From positions 21,442,213-21,506,212 of the forward strand of contig OZ234493.1 in assembly GCA_965153455.1 (NCBI GenBank): a stretch of DNA of 64,000 nucleotides, read 5' to 3'. A program made the translations under genes and the position numbers. Within the stretch, counting starts at the first letter, position 1. Each line of letters opens with the position of its first letter. The stretch is from Sphagnum compactum (Eukaryota; Bryophyta; Sphagnopsida; Sphagnales). The notes beneath the pieces are model-generated. The model did no database searches. It was not told the origin of the DNA and was given only the letters and a program-made list of their open reading frames with translations. Positions 24,301-36,300 of the stretch are shown here, piece by piece.

Positions 24301-27040
24301 TACCAAGGTTGGTACAATATTTATGAGTGTAGGAAGGTGAGCAGGGTAACTATGTGTGAGGTCAGGTCCAGGAAAAAACAACAAAGAACAAACCAAAAAA
24401 AAAGAAAAAGTACAGTGATCAGCAGCGAAAAGAAATGGACTATGATGAACCCCAAATGACGCCAAATGAAAAAACGCAGCCCATCCAGTGGACAGAACGG
24501 CCAACTGGTGCATTGGTGGCTGCTGGTTCACTCTGGCCAGTTGCAACATGTCAAGACTGGGATTGTAGAATTTATAACCCCCAACCAAACAGCATTGGTT
24601 GCAGCATGTCAAGACTTGGATTGTAGAATTTTTGAGGGAGCAAAGGACGGTACAAAATGTAGAAGTTCAGGCACATTCATATCACAGATGAAAATCTCTA
24701 TTGTGAAAACAAGTTTCAATAAATCTAATCCATCAAATTTTTCACTTTTTGATATGTATCAGAAGGTCAACACTAACAGAAATGGCACATGAAAATGAAC
24801 TCAATTTGATTGAACATATACACCCATGTTAATGCAGTTTCACACTCTTGCTTCAAATATTCTGCCTAAACAAAAGTTGGTGAACTTCAGATCCCTAAAC
24901 AAATAAATTCAAAAGAGAAAGAAACTTCTATCAAGTGCAGAAAATTCACACAATACAGATAGCAGCAGGGCACATAGAAAGGCGCCTACTTTCTTCACTG
25001 CACTGGCAAGTCCTAGAGAACAGATGCTATCTGCATCAACCCACTTGGTGGTCACTCCATTGTGGTGATTCCACTGTATGAGCACCCTGGCCTTCTACAG
25101 CATCTTCTTCACATGATTATGTACCAATCTTCAATCTCCTTCAGAAACCTAGACCAATAAAAACTCCAAATTGAAGCACAACTCTGTTTATCACACAATG
25201 AACTCACTCTGCCAGGACAGACATTTGTGTGGCCAATGGTCAAAAAGTCGCCAAGGTGGGAAAAAACTTCTCCAATTAGTGAGGCTGAATATATGGAGCA
25301 TCAGCTCCTCTGATTACAACCTTACATCAGGCCTATTAAAGCTACAAGCTCTCCCTTTCCTCTTCACATAATAGAAAAAAAGCCTCGTGGAAACTAGACA
25401 GTGGAGCTTAATAAATACCCTTTTGATTCACAGACTGCCACTTTTGGTTTTCAAGAATCTCATTCAAGTTTCAAGTCTGAGAAGGTTATCAGGCTGCCTT
25501 CCATACAAAAAGATGCAACAAGGAAGAGCATACAAGACTGATGGAGCAGCAACCAGTCAATGGACATATGAAGGCAAATATATAAAAAGCCATGAGTGCA
25601 ACTTCCAGTCTCTCGACAATTGACCACCAACCATGAGTCATTTCACAGCTTCAACCTGACAGTCTCTTCTAGATATGCATCCATTACTGACATCCACCAT
25701 GGTCGGGGTAGCATTTGGGCTCTTGAGTCATAGATGGGAACTCCCACAGGCCTGCAAGTAAACCATGCTGAGGTCTTTGAACCAAGAGGAACAAATAGGA
25801 GTTCAAACCCCTTTCAACTACACAAACCATGAATTACTGAGTTGCCTTTACAACTTATGTAGTATAGTTACTGAGGAGATTTTGTTCTCAAGCTGTCCAA
25901 CAAGTTCTAATGCTTTGCAATGGCATGCAATAAGACAAGAAGCACAAGAAGGGCTGGTTCAGGTGCAAACTGTGGCACCCAGGTCCATTAAGGTTCAATT
26001 GAGATCTCCAGGCCTGATTGCATCAACCAACTGTTGTGCTAGCATCCTGCCATGAGCCCACCAAGGAGAGAAGTCAACATAGAAATTGATTGAACCAGAT
26101 GTGTTTCACTATAAATCATGGATTTCTTCTGCCTTGTGCTCTATAAAAAAAGCTCATGCAAGTATATATAATGATCTCTATTAAAGAACATCTCTTATTC
26201 TTTTATGTGCCTTATCTGTTCTGTAGGGATCATCCCAACACAGCCCATGGTTGCAAATATCATATCTGCAGCTAGAATAGTAAAGAGATTCTCATAAAGA
26301 CAAAAATACCTATCACTACAAGGTTCTCATGGCCAATCCTGCCTCACATACTGTATTATTCAAGAGGGAGGGAGCTATCTTCCTTGGGTCAAAACCTGGC
26401 TGTATAGGGTCAGTTGTGCATGAAACAAAGGCATACCAGAAAAGCTTGATTGTGGTTGAATGGGCTTTCAGTTTTCAAAGCTATTGTCCAAAGCCGACAC
26501 AAAACTCAAATGACATTTCCATCCACCACTGGGACAGCCTGCAATCATGAATATTCAAAACATGCATATCATTATAGCAGCAACATTCAGATTCCAAAGT
26601 CACCTATTAGCATTCACCTCACAACAGAGGTACATATGGTTTCATGTGTGTCCACAAAACATGTACCCCTTGCAGTTTAGACCATCTAACTATCACCCAG
26701 TAGACTCAAACCAATTTTCAAACAACAACAATGTACGTGAAAGAGGAGAAGTAGAGAAACAAAACAAAAAACAAAATCATGCCTCCTTGAATGCTCTTGA
26801 TCCAATAGCACCGGCTGCAAGTGTAGCTCCTGATTCCAGATACTCTCTGCAGCTCTACCACAGTGTGATCTAGGAAATCTTCCTCCCAATTTGTGCACAA
26901 TTTGTTTCACCCCCTGTGATCCATCATGATCGCCATACAATTGAATTGTTCCCACCACAGCTGAATCTAAATAATGAAGTCTGAGATCTGCTGATATAAA
27001 AAAAGCTTGTTGGATCATCAAGAAAGAGTTTTTTCTTATT
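24301..27040. other. Upstream space of ATG10; possible decayed gene pieces
   Basis: Sequence complexity is higher than in the AT deserts, but I could not assemble a gene. The left end holds the 24503-24533 inverted partner and two direct copies of CATGTCAAGACT(T/G)GGATTGTAGAATTT near 24547 and 24607. On the minus strand a short stretch at about 25000-25085 reads as a plausible exon (see findings). Frames near 25171-25371, 25765-26055 and 26686-27021 match nothing I know. Confidence 0.4.
24503..24533 (-). repeat. Inverted partner of the 31 bp sequence at 19700-19730
   Basis: Perfect reverse complement of 19700-19730 over 31 bases, 4.8 kb away. It is flanked on the right by the GTCAAGACTTGGATTG-type sequence that also lies beside the other copy. 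Confidence 0.85.
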
Positions 27041-27335
27041 CCCGCCTTTCGATTGCTGCTTCACAATAGGTCTCGCATATCTCTCGGCAAGCTGGGATTT
27101 TCTGTTTGGAAAAACCCTAGGAACTTGCTTCGCAGATTTTTGTGCAAGAGAAGGAAAACTTGTAGTGAGAAGGAGAAGACTCAGGCTTTGAGTGTCTAGA
27201 GGAGACTGCGTTTCAATGATAGAAGAGAGAGGAAATGCAAGAAGATTGCGTCTGGGAGAAGAAGAAGAAGAAGGTCGTGTTTGGAGAGAAGAAGAAAGTC
27301 GAAATTCGGGTGCAGCAGTAGGTCTAGGTTGTTGA
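27041..27335 (+). promoter_or_regulatory. Probable promoter and purine-rich 5' leader of ATG10
   Basis: This is a GC-richer patch followed by a purine-rich leader with GAAGAAGAAGAAG runs, directly before the ATG at 27336. No convincing TATA box is visible. By position it is the only candidate leader for the gene that follows. Confidence 0.4.
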
Positions 27336-29848
27336 ATGGCAGGAATTTGGGATGGGACACTTACTGCTGCGGAGTTTGAAGCAGCAGCTTTGCATTTGGT
27401 GGAGGTCTGGAAGTCGCAATGCCCGCAATTGCCTGCATGGACCTGGCACGTTTACGAGCCTCCACTGAAATCTCCAGTCCTTGCTTCTTCGGTATGCACC
27501 TCACTTTGTACACTACCTGCATGCTGCTCTTTTTGTATGTTTTGTTAAATGAGTGCATACATGTTGTTGTTGTGCTTTTTGTGTTACAAAAGCTACAAAC
27601 TGGGTCTGTGGTGAACTAAGAAGGTCAGATTCTGCTGAAGCCGCATGCTGAACTATGCAGCAGCAGCAGCAGCAGCAGCAGTAATGTATGAACGATTTGG
27701 TCTTGCTGCTGCTTTCCAAAGAAGGGGATTATGGATTTTGTCATCAGGAGAGAATCATTGCTCCACTTTAGAAATCAACGATGAGCTGAGGAGCAGAGCC
27801 ATATTCTTCACATGACTCACATCTGGGTACTGTGAACAATGTGAGGAAGGTGTTATTGCAGTAAAGCTTGTTAAACTTTGTAGAGTGTGTTGTCATCAAA
27901 AGTGGCAACCACAGGATGTTAATGGCAATGGTGTTTGCTCTTGTAGTGTGATGGAAAAGGCATAAGTGGAGGTTTACAATGTGCTCTTGATTGGTAGTCA
28001 ACAGCACAACTGAGTCTTCCCATTGCTTCCAAAAATGCAGCAGAAACTCAGGATGCAGATTCATTAGGGTTTGCTTGAAATCTTAGGTGGATTGTTATAC
28101 ACTTATCAGCGCCCATAGTTGGGAGATGATGAAGTCAATTGGCAGTCATGGCAGTTCATCACTGCTATTCGTGATCAACAAAGTGATCATCTGGCACTTT
28201 GTGTGTGACCTGCATAAGGTATGACGACACTCATTGTCTTTTTAACCTTCAAATTGTTGTTGTGGAGATTTCTCTGCAATTTCTTAGATATACGGAGGCA
28301 AATGATTCTGTTGCAGTTGTGTATCTGTGCAGGCAGTTGGGTATTTGGTGCTCCAGGATGTGCATATATTGTCTGAACACAAGGTGCACCTGGTTACCCT
28401 GCAAACTTCAGTGGTCTTCACTTTTGTGGCCATCATTCGCCACTTTTTCACAAAAGAAATGATAGAGAGCCGCACAGCAGATAGAATGGGTATACATGAA
28501 CTGAGGTGCATCATATATTCTTTGACAGGTTGTGGCTGAAGTTGAGGATATCCATGAAGTGGACGATGAATCTCAAGACATCGCTACATTGGTAAGCTGT
28601 CAATTGATGTTACAGCAGTTAACAATGCATTTGTCAGATACAATAAGCCAGTATTAAGAAGATACTTCATGAGAGTATTATTGTTTTCTAGATAGTCTGG
28701 GAAATTCTGGGCAGGCCATGGATGGAAACTGGAAGATAGATTGTGTGGTTGTTGCCGCATGAGGCATGTGACAAATATTGGCAGGATGCAGCCCCTACCA
28801 GCACTAAAGCTTTCTTCTAGCTTGAGACCTCTGTCTGAGTATTGCAAGATTGAAGTGAACATTTATGATCTGACCATTTGCCAGTGCTGTGGTGGTTCCA
28901 CTTTGACAGGAAATGAGTCCTGGGCTACCTGGTTATGAGGAGCATGTGTACAGTTACCATGTGATCTACAATGAGTCTTACAGAGTACCCATGATTTTCC
29001 TCCAAGGTCACTTCCTTGGTGTGTACTCTGCCTTCCACCTTGCATAGCCTTCCAGTTGAGTGTAAATGAGGAGAAAGAGGACAACTGACTTTGATGCTCA
29101 CTTACATTGATTCCAGGTCAAAAGTGCTCAGTGTTTCGGTAGATCCAGTCTTGAAAATTATCATCATTGTATAACACTGGGGCTCTCTGGCATTTGTAGA
29201 TGGAACACCTCTGCAATGGCACCATGTGTGCCATGACTTGCCTCTGGACTCTCAACAGATCAGCCATGAGAGTCGATGGACCTTTTTGACACAAGAGGTA
29301 TGGCTTCTTGGCTTTGAGCATTAACCCTGGTGAAGTCTTTTTGGAAAGAGGGCTAAGAAAACCCATCTGTCAAACTTTCCTTTCATGACACTTGTGACAC
29401 ATTTTTCTTGGTCAAAATGCTCCTGGGATTGCTGAAAAGGAGGTTCTTTTGTGAAATTTGGGGTGGATAACAGGAGCACCCTTTCCTGCACCGCCCATGG
29501 TTTGCATTACACCCTTGTGGAACAAGTAGCATTATGAGTCTGGTGTTTGCAAGCCCATTAAGCAATGCTGCTAAAGATTCAAGCAATGACAATAGGATTC
29601 AAGACACAAGAAACTTTCTTCCTTCATCAGATCAAGTAAACATCCTTCCTTCACCGAATCAAGTAAGTGTCTTGCAGCCTCCTTACAATGAGATTAGTGC
29701 CCTCAGTCCAAAGCCTCAAAAGAGCAGCAGGTGCCAGGAAAAGCACAGAATTGATTTGATGAAACAATACATTCTTACATGGTTGTCTTTTGCATGCCCA
29801 ACTGTAGGCCTCACCATTCCCTCTTGTGTATTCAAAGCCACCAACTGA
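27336..29848 (+). CDS. ATG10: ATG10, E2-like autophagy conjugating enzyme (six exons)
   Basis: Exons: 27336-27491, 28333-28383, 28529-28591, 28910-29018, 29200-29297 and 29474-29848, giving 283 residues with every junction in frame. Family knowledge: ATG10 accepts the ubiquitin-like ATG12 from the E1 enzyme ATG7 on a cysteine and passes it to a lysine of ATG5. The ATG12-ATG5 conjugate then promotes ATG8 lipidation in autophagosome formation, in the cytosol. Hallmarks seen: N-terminal WDGTLTAAEF (5-14), GYLVLQDVHIL, SYRVPMIF, DGTPL, WTFLTQEEHPF and HRPWFALHPCGT with the expected catalytic Cys174, then a C-terminal YILTWLSFACPTVGL. It is longer than the Arabidopsis protein (about 225 residues, from memory) because residues about 187-250 form a Ser/Pro/Gln/Asn-rich linker. 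That linker contains GTAAAC and GTAAGT sites, but removing a piece to a nearby AG would break the frame. Intron 1 carries a CAG microsatellite and a repeat shared with the kinase gene. Confidence 0.93.
27655..27681 (+). repeat. (GCA)n microsatellite in ATG10 intron 1
   Basis: About nine GCA triplets inside the first intron (27492-28332). Confidence 0.9.
28157..28286 (+). repeat. Intronic repeat, copy 1 (ATG10 intron 1)
   Basis: Aligns over about 130 bases with 44150-44276. Shared anchors, in the same order and orientation, are TCACTGCTA, a GACCTGCATAAGG / GACACTCATAAGG block, CACTCATT and ATTGTGGAG. The end lies about 45 bases upstream of exon 2. It is short and non-coding and could be a SINE or MITE relic. 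Confidence 0.65.
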
Positions 29849-32800
29849 ACCTTACTGTTCTTCTGTTTCCCACATCTGAAGTGGGATTTTCCAGTACATA
29901 GCAATTCATCTACAATTGGCACTGTATGGTTGATTTCCATTAGAATCCCCCTAAAAGAACCACTATACTTGTAGATCATCACATGACTCAACCATAAAAC
30001 CTAAAAAAAATTCAATCCATTAATCAATTTATGGTGGATTATTTGGCAGTTCCGTGATATACTTAGGCAAAAAAATTGGGAAGCCTTTGATAACTATGGG
30101 TATACCTAGGTGGTTTTGTAATTTTCAGACTTTGTAGTCAAGTAGTTATTGAACTTTGAGTATTTTCATCACTAAAAACTCAACAAAAATCATACTTTAA
30201 TTTCTTAAGAGAAATTGGATTTCATATAACAAAAAGGCAATTTTTTTGGTTCAAACATATATATATTTCGGAAAACTATTTACATTATGTGTTCAATAGG
30301 TCACACTAGTCATTATCTAAATGGACATTGTGAGCAAGTGCTACCCACCCAATATTGGTGATGAGGTCCATTATAGAAAAAAGTTCTCTTTATACAATAT
30401 GAATTTAGTATGGTGCTTGAATTCTTAGGCAACATGGAAAAATTTGTTCATGTAAGGTAGGGTGATTTTTAAATCAGATATCCTAAGTTGAAAATGATCT
30501 TGGGTTAAATCATTAAGAATTGTCACAATTACAAAGTGTACTGTTGACAAAATTTAGCAATTACTTCATAAGCATACTCTTTAAATGATTTAATCATGAT
30601 TCCATGGAAATATGGTCAAAGCTTCAAGGAGGTTATGGCATTATATTTTGACTATGTAATAACCATAGTGGACAAGAAATGTATTAAGTTTATACATTGA
30701 TCAAGATAGTTTGTACAACAAAAGCAAAATTATGCACCTTGTGTATTTCCTTATGTTCTTGATAATTCTTGTAAGATCAAATTAGTTGTTGGCCATTGAT
30801 AATTGTGATGGGGTTTTCTAAAAGAAGAAAGGAAAGTTGTAAAGGAATATATTATCAATTCAAATTAGTTCAATTAAAAGCCTTGTGTTTTTCAAAGAAT
30901 AAGCATCATGTTATCAAAAGTGATAACATGAGATAAAAGCATTCTTTAGAAGATCGATAAGTTTTTACTTAGCTTTGACATACATTGTTTTTAAAATTAA
31001 TAATTATTTAATTAACATTTACATGCATTATTTGATACAAGTATATATGGTTTTAAAACACAAAATAACCATAAATGTGAATGTTGTGATTGAATGACTT
31101 AATACAATTTTGCAAATGGTAAGTCTTATCACATTACAAGATAACCCAAATGCAACTTTACAATTGTGTTAGTAATTTCAATGAAGAAAAAGGTGTTTTA
31201 AGCTACAATAATAAGTTACAATATGTTAAAGTCAACCCATCAAATGTATGTTAAATGAAAGTACATACTAACTCACATTTAAAATTTGAATTGACCTTTG
31301 AACATCACTTGCACCTTTGTAAACAATTATCAAACCTACATGGACACTAACAAGAATTTAAAACAAGTAAAGTTTATTGAACTTTGAACTTGAAAACTCC
31401 AATACAAACACCATTATTATTATTTTTAAAGTTCATAATAATTTATGAAATTTTCATTTTTTTCATCAAAACATTTTCAACTTCAATGAATTCATTCAAA
31501 AAGGAACATTTTTTTCTTTTCACAATCCACATGAATATCATCAAGCCAAATAATCTTGATATTTTGTAAATATAAAAAGGACATGACCATGAATTTAACC
31601 AAAGATGAATTTTTACATTTTATTACTCATCGCATCATCATTTGAAACAATTTTTTTTAAATGTCTCCCTTTGTAACTTAAAACACCGTTTTTTCATTGA
31701 AATTATGAAACCTAAAGTGATGATTTTGCAAATGCAACAATGGTATGACTCATTAATTAAACCAAATTTATGGGTTTTTAAACGTTGTCACTTATACTAA
31801 CATAAGCATGTCAACGAGTGAAATGATTTTCATATAATGGAAGAAAAAAGTTATGAAATGTAAATTGTAAATCATAAATTCACACAAGAAAAATAATAGA
31901 ACACTAGGTCCAACAATAAAGAGAAACATTATTATTTGCCCCAATTTTTAATCAACTTCAGTCATTATTAAAAATCAAGGTTAATTCAAAGAAAAACATT
32001 ACTTAATTCTTCCAAATAAAAATTTCTTTCATTTCTTTGCAAACCAATATTGTTGAGAACAATAAAAAATCTAAAGCTCTCAAGTTTTTATAAACCATAA
32101 TCTTCAAAGACAGTTATATCCCTAATTAGATATAAGGTCAAATGTTAACGAAAATTGTTTAATGTATGGTGGTTATTCCATATTTTTTTCAAATGCAAGT
32201 CATCAATTTGGTTTTTAAAAATGAAATTCAATCTTAAAACCAACCTTTGAAACGCAAAATCAAAAAAATAATCATTAATTAATTAATTAATTAAAAAATT
32301 CAAATGCACATTGAATTTAAGGTAATCTAAAATTTTCTTAATCAATGCTTATTTTTAAAAATAAATTTCCTTTAAATAAACATTCTAGTTTTTTATTTTA
32401 AATAATTTTAATTTTGTATACAAATAACTAATTTCAATTGTTTGTTTTTAAATTTATGCAAGTTTATAAGTTTACATTTATACCAAATTTTGTCTAAACC
32501 CCAATTTTTATATTCCCATTCCCATAAAAAAATATTTTACATAGTTTATTATTTAGGAACCAAATCGTTTTTTTCAAATTTTTGATGTAATAGTGTACAT
32601 CAAGCATCCCAAGGTATGTTTAGCATTTACTGAGATTTATTTTCAAAATTGGAAAAAAAAAATATAAACATCAACAAATTAATGACAATATTTTGTGGTA
32701 CAATTGAAAAGTGATGACATTTATCCAAAAACCATAATTTATAATTTTTTGATTTTTCTAAAAAATAAATTCAAAAATTTATAATAAAATATTCTCTTTT

Positions 32801-33399
32801 TTTTTTCCACAATTCAAAAGTATCTTATCAAAAAAATCATGCTTTAAATTCTTATATAATCATATTTGACTTTTTCTAAAACATATTAAAGGTTTGGGTA
32901 TCAAAGTCAATTTTAATATTTCTTTTGAATTTTCAAAGAAATATCAGTGCACTACAAATGAAATATTTATTCAATGGTAAAATAACCATGCACAATTATG
33001 TTTTAAAAAATTAATGAAAAAATGATGTTGTGAAAAAAACCCCATGTAATTACATTCTCACATTTAAAGGTGATTACCCAAATGTAAAATGCATAATTAA
33101 TCAACAAGTACACAATGTGATTGGACAAGAAATATAAGTTGAAATGGGGAAACAATGAATGAATTCACATTGCATCAACCCTTTTTTTTGGGTTGCAAAT
33201 TATGGGAAAATCAATACATGCCCTAGTTTACTCAAATGCAATAAGTCATTGGGTGCCATTTCGCATGCACAAAATAAAAAATATATATCAGTAATAACTA
33301 GCTTTGTGTATATAATACAAAAATAAATCATATTTTCAAAAGACTATTGGGAGTATCTTTTTGTTTGTTTTTCATTATTTGAATCCAAACAATGACAAG
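29849..33399. other. AT-rich intergenic desert
   Basis: The first 150 bases are probably the ATG10 3' UTR. The rest is strongly AT-rich, with homopolymer runs and a TTAATTAATTAATTAATTAA stretch near 32277. There are no frames over about 61 codons and no gene is supported. Confidence 0.6.
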
Positions 33400-36300
33400 G
33401 AATGTTTTACCTACTCCTGATAATCAAAACAAGTTCTCCCACACGAAAGGTGTAATGATTTGAACATTGTTTCAAAAAGAGATTCGGTAAAATATATATG
33501 TGGTCGTTTAGTTGTTGTATATTTAATGCATATAGTTTTGGTTTTTGGTTAGGTTGGTTTTTGCAATTTTGGCTTATGCCCATGAGCCAAAAAGTCCAAG
33601 CGCCGTTTGAGGTTAAACCTTTGTCCATCTTCAATTGGTAGAAGCACAAGGTTTGGGCCTATTGGGTTATGTAACTCACTTTGTAACTTTGACACAACCT
33701 TTGCTTGATTGCCTTGTGCATAGCAAAAAATTGTCATCAAATGTTGAAAGATAACTTGATTCCCATTGGTTGCATCCATCATATCCAATGCCATGCTTCG
33801 AGGTTGTTCCTCTAAATTAACTTGTATTGGGGGGGGGTACTCACTTGTGGACTAAGTAGGTTTTTCAACACACCTTGAGAAGTCCCTTTCTATGATCCAC
33901 AAAATCAAACGATTATGCCTTTTGCAAGGTTGAGGTGAATAAACATTAAAATTTAGAGATGATGTTTGTAAATGTTTCCACATTGTACATTGTGCAGTTA
34001 TAACATGCCCACTCCGATGTTGGGTTGTGGATGGTGTATTGCAAATGGGTTTTTTTTAATGATATGACTAGTGTTGGACCATCATCATAGGAAAACAATG
34101 TCACATTTGTGTCAAGAATCAACCGTCCCCCCAATAAGGTCGGCCCAACCACAAACAATTGTTAGCGTTTGTTGTTCATGAACCCAAAGTTCTGGCATAG
34201 ACTTTGATACATACTTTGATACATGCTTATTTTTGTTATGTTCTTTTCACATGCCACAAACATAAGAAAATGGCAGTGTTTGGCCAAATAGTCGTGTAAG
34301 AAAAAAATGCATTATACATTACGCATGTTACATTTGTTGGAGCAAGTGACATGAATCCTATATATTAATTCACTAAGTCTGTCAGTTAGTCTATGACCGT
34401 TGGTCTGTCTGTCAGTTTGTCTGTGACCCCTTTAGGTTTTAGGTTTCACCGTCCGATCTCTGACTGTTGAGTGACTGAAAGCGAAAGTTAGTATGCAAAC
34501 TATCAAGGGGACTCACCACTCGTAACTCTTCCTTTTATCTTACGTCTGATCGGGAATTGACCGTTAGATGCTGATCACCTACAACCGAACGTTCTCATCA
34601 CCCAGTGATTTTTTTTTTTCGCTTTTCCGGTTTCTGTTACAAAATTGGAGCCGGATACCGAACGCTGAGGCCTATAAGCGGTATGGTGTCTTTTGGGGAG
34701 GTCCCTTAGACTTGCATCTGACAAGTTTGATGGCATCTGTCAGTGTGTCTGTCTGAACCTGTCCATTCCGACCCGTTAACAACCTCTGCGAGGCCGATTC
34801 TGCAACCCCCCAGATGACAAAAACGAGGTCCCAAAATGAGCCGCACCTGGCCTAAAATGTTCCAGCGCCAGGTGCGGGTCGTGGAGGCGGAGAGACACGA
34901 TTCTGCAACCCCCCAGACGACAGAACCGGCCAGCCTCTAAATATACCCAGATGGGATAATAATATATAGGATTAATATATAAGATTAGACTAAAATGGGG
35001 CTTTTATATATATCAGACATTCCCTCCATAGGATTTCCAGGCATGTAATGGATTTTAGATAAAGTGACCATGCATGAAACTCTTTTTTTTCCCCTCCTGG
35101 AAATGTGGCGATTTTTTTTTTTTTTGAAAATTTTCCAAAATGTTTGCTTCACCATGTATGTTTTCATGGGGGACTTTTCAAGGTAAAAAATAAATAAAAT
35201 AAAAATAAAAATAATTGTTTTGCGTTTTTGTGTGTCTCTCTTGGTTTAAAGAAACCGGGGGACTTCACAGTGTCCAAAGGTCACGGGTACCCACTATTAA
35301 TATATATTTGGTAATTTGTTGAATAGGAATTGGAAGGGGTAAGGATTTTATTTGATGTAGTTGATTTCCCCTTAGGCACAATTAGCAATGGAAACATTGG
35401 GATGCCATGATGGGTGAGATTTGTGAATGCTTTTAGTCAAAGTGTGCATCCATGGTGTCAAATCCTCTTATTGACATTGTGATGTGATGCAATATGTTAT
35501 ACGAATGCCATTGTGCCATTGGTCAAACACCATCATGGTATAAAGGGGGAACTACCACAATTCACAATAGAGATATGTTAGTTGAACATTGCCAAGAGAT
35601 ATATAATGAATGATTTATTAACAATTTCAAATTTCTACATGTATTTTTTATGTCCAATATTGATTTATCCTATTAATATTTCAATGACATTATGTAACAT
35701 ATATACTACTATATTAGATCACATGTGCATGTATTATGTGTAAGACGTAATGTATCACCTTTTTTGTCATTTGTCCCAAAGGTTGCATCAACTGCAACAC
35801 CCCCTTGGTGCCCATGTTCAATCATCATCTCCATTTGCCATGGTGTTTGGGTACCGATAGTGAAAGGCATGTTTTGCCTAGTGAGACCACCGTCCACATG
35901 TACTCTAGTTTCTTGATAGTAAAACATTGAATTGATGTTTTATTGAACCCACATACACATACTTTCCACAGTATTCTTATGTAGCTAATATGTTTCTTGA
36001 GCCAATTTCCCAGACAACACCCTAAGATCTTGTTAAGTGAGGAACATGTTTCTATTTAATTCACATGTCCATAACATGATTTTTTCACATGTTGCTTATG
36101 CTTTGCTATAATTTGACACATTATGAGTCCAAGCCTTAATTGTTCCATCACAAAATCCTTGATCTTTTGTGACAAATGGGCAACAAATGTAAATCTATCA
36201 CTCATCTTTAAGTCCCCATGTGTAGACCATCTTGATTAACATGATTTCGTTGAATGAAACATAACTTTGATACATGCTTGAGCAAATACAATGTTTTAAT

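Noticed and set aside
29716-29991. 91-codon minus-strand frame
   Set aside because: Antisense to the last ATG10 exon, with no recognisable product.
35250-35310. Second Helitron end around CACGGGTACCCACTATTAAT
   Set aside because: The palindrome has no loop and is not followed by CTRR; it lies where decayed MULE sequence is expected.
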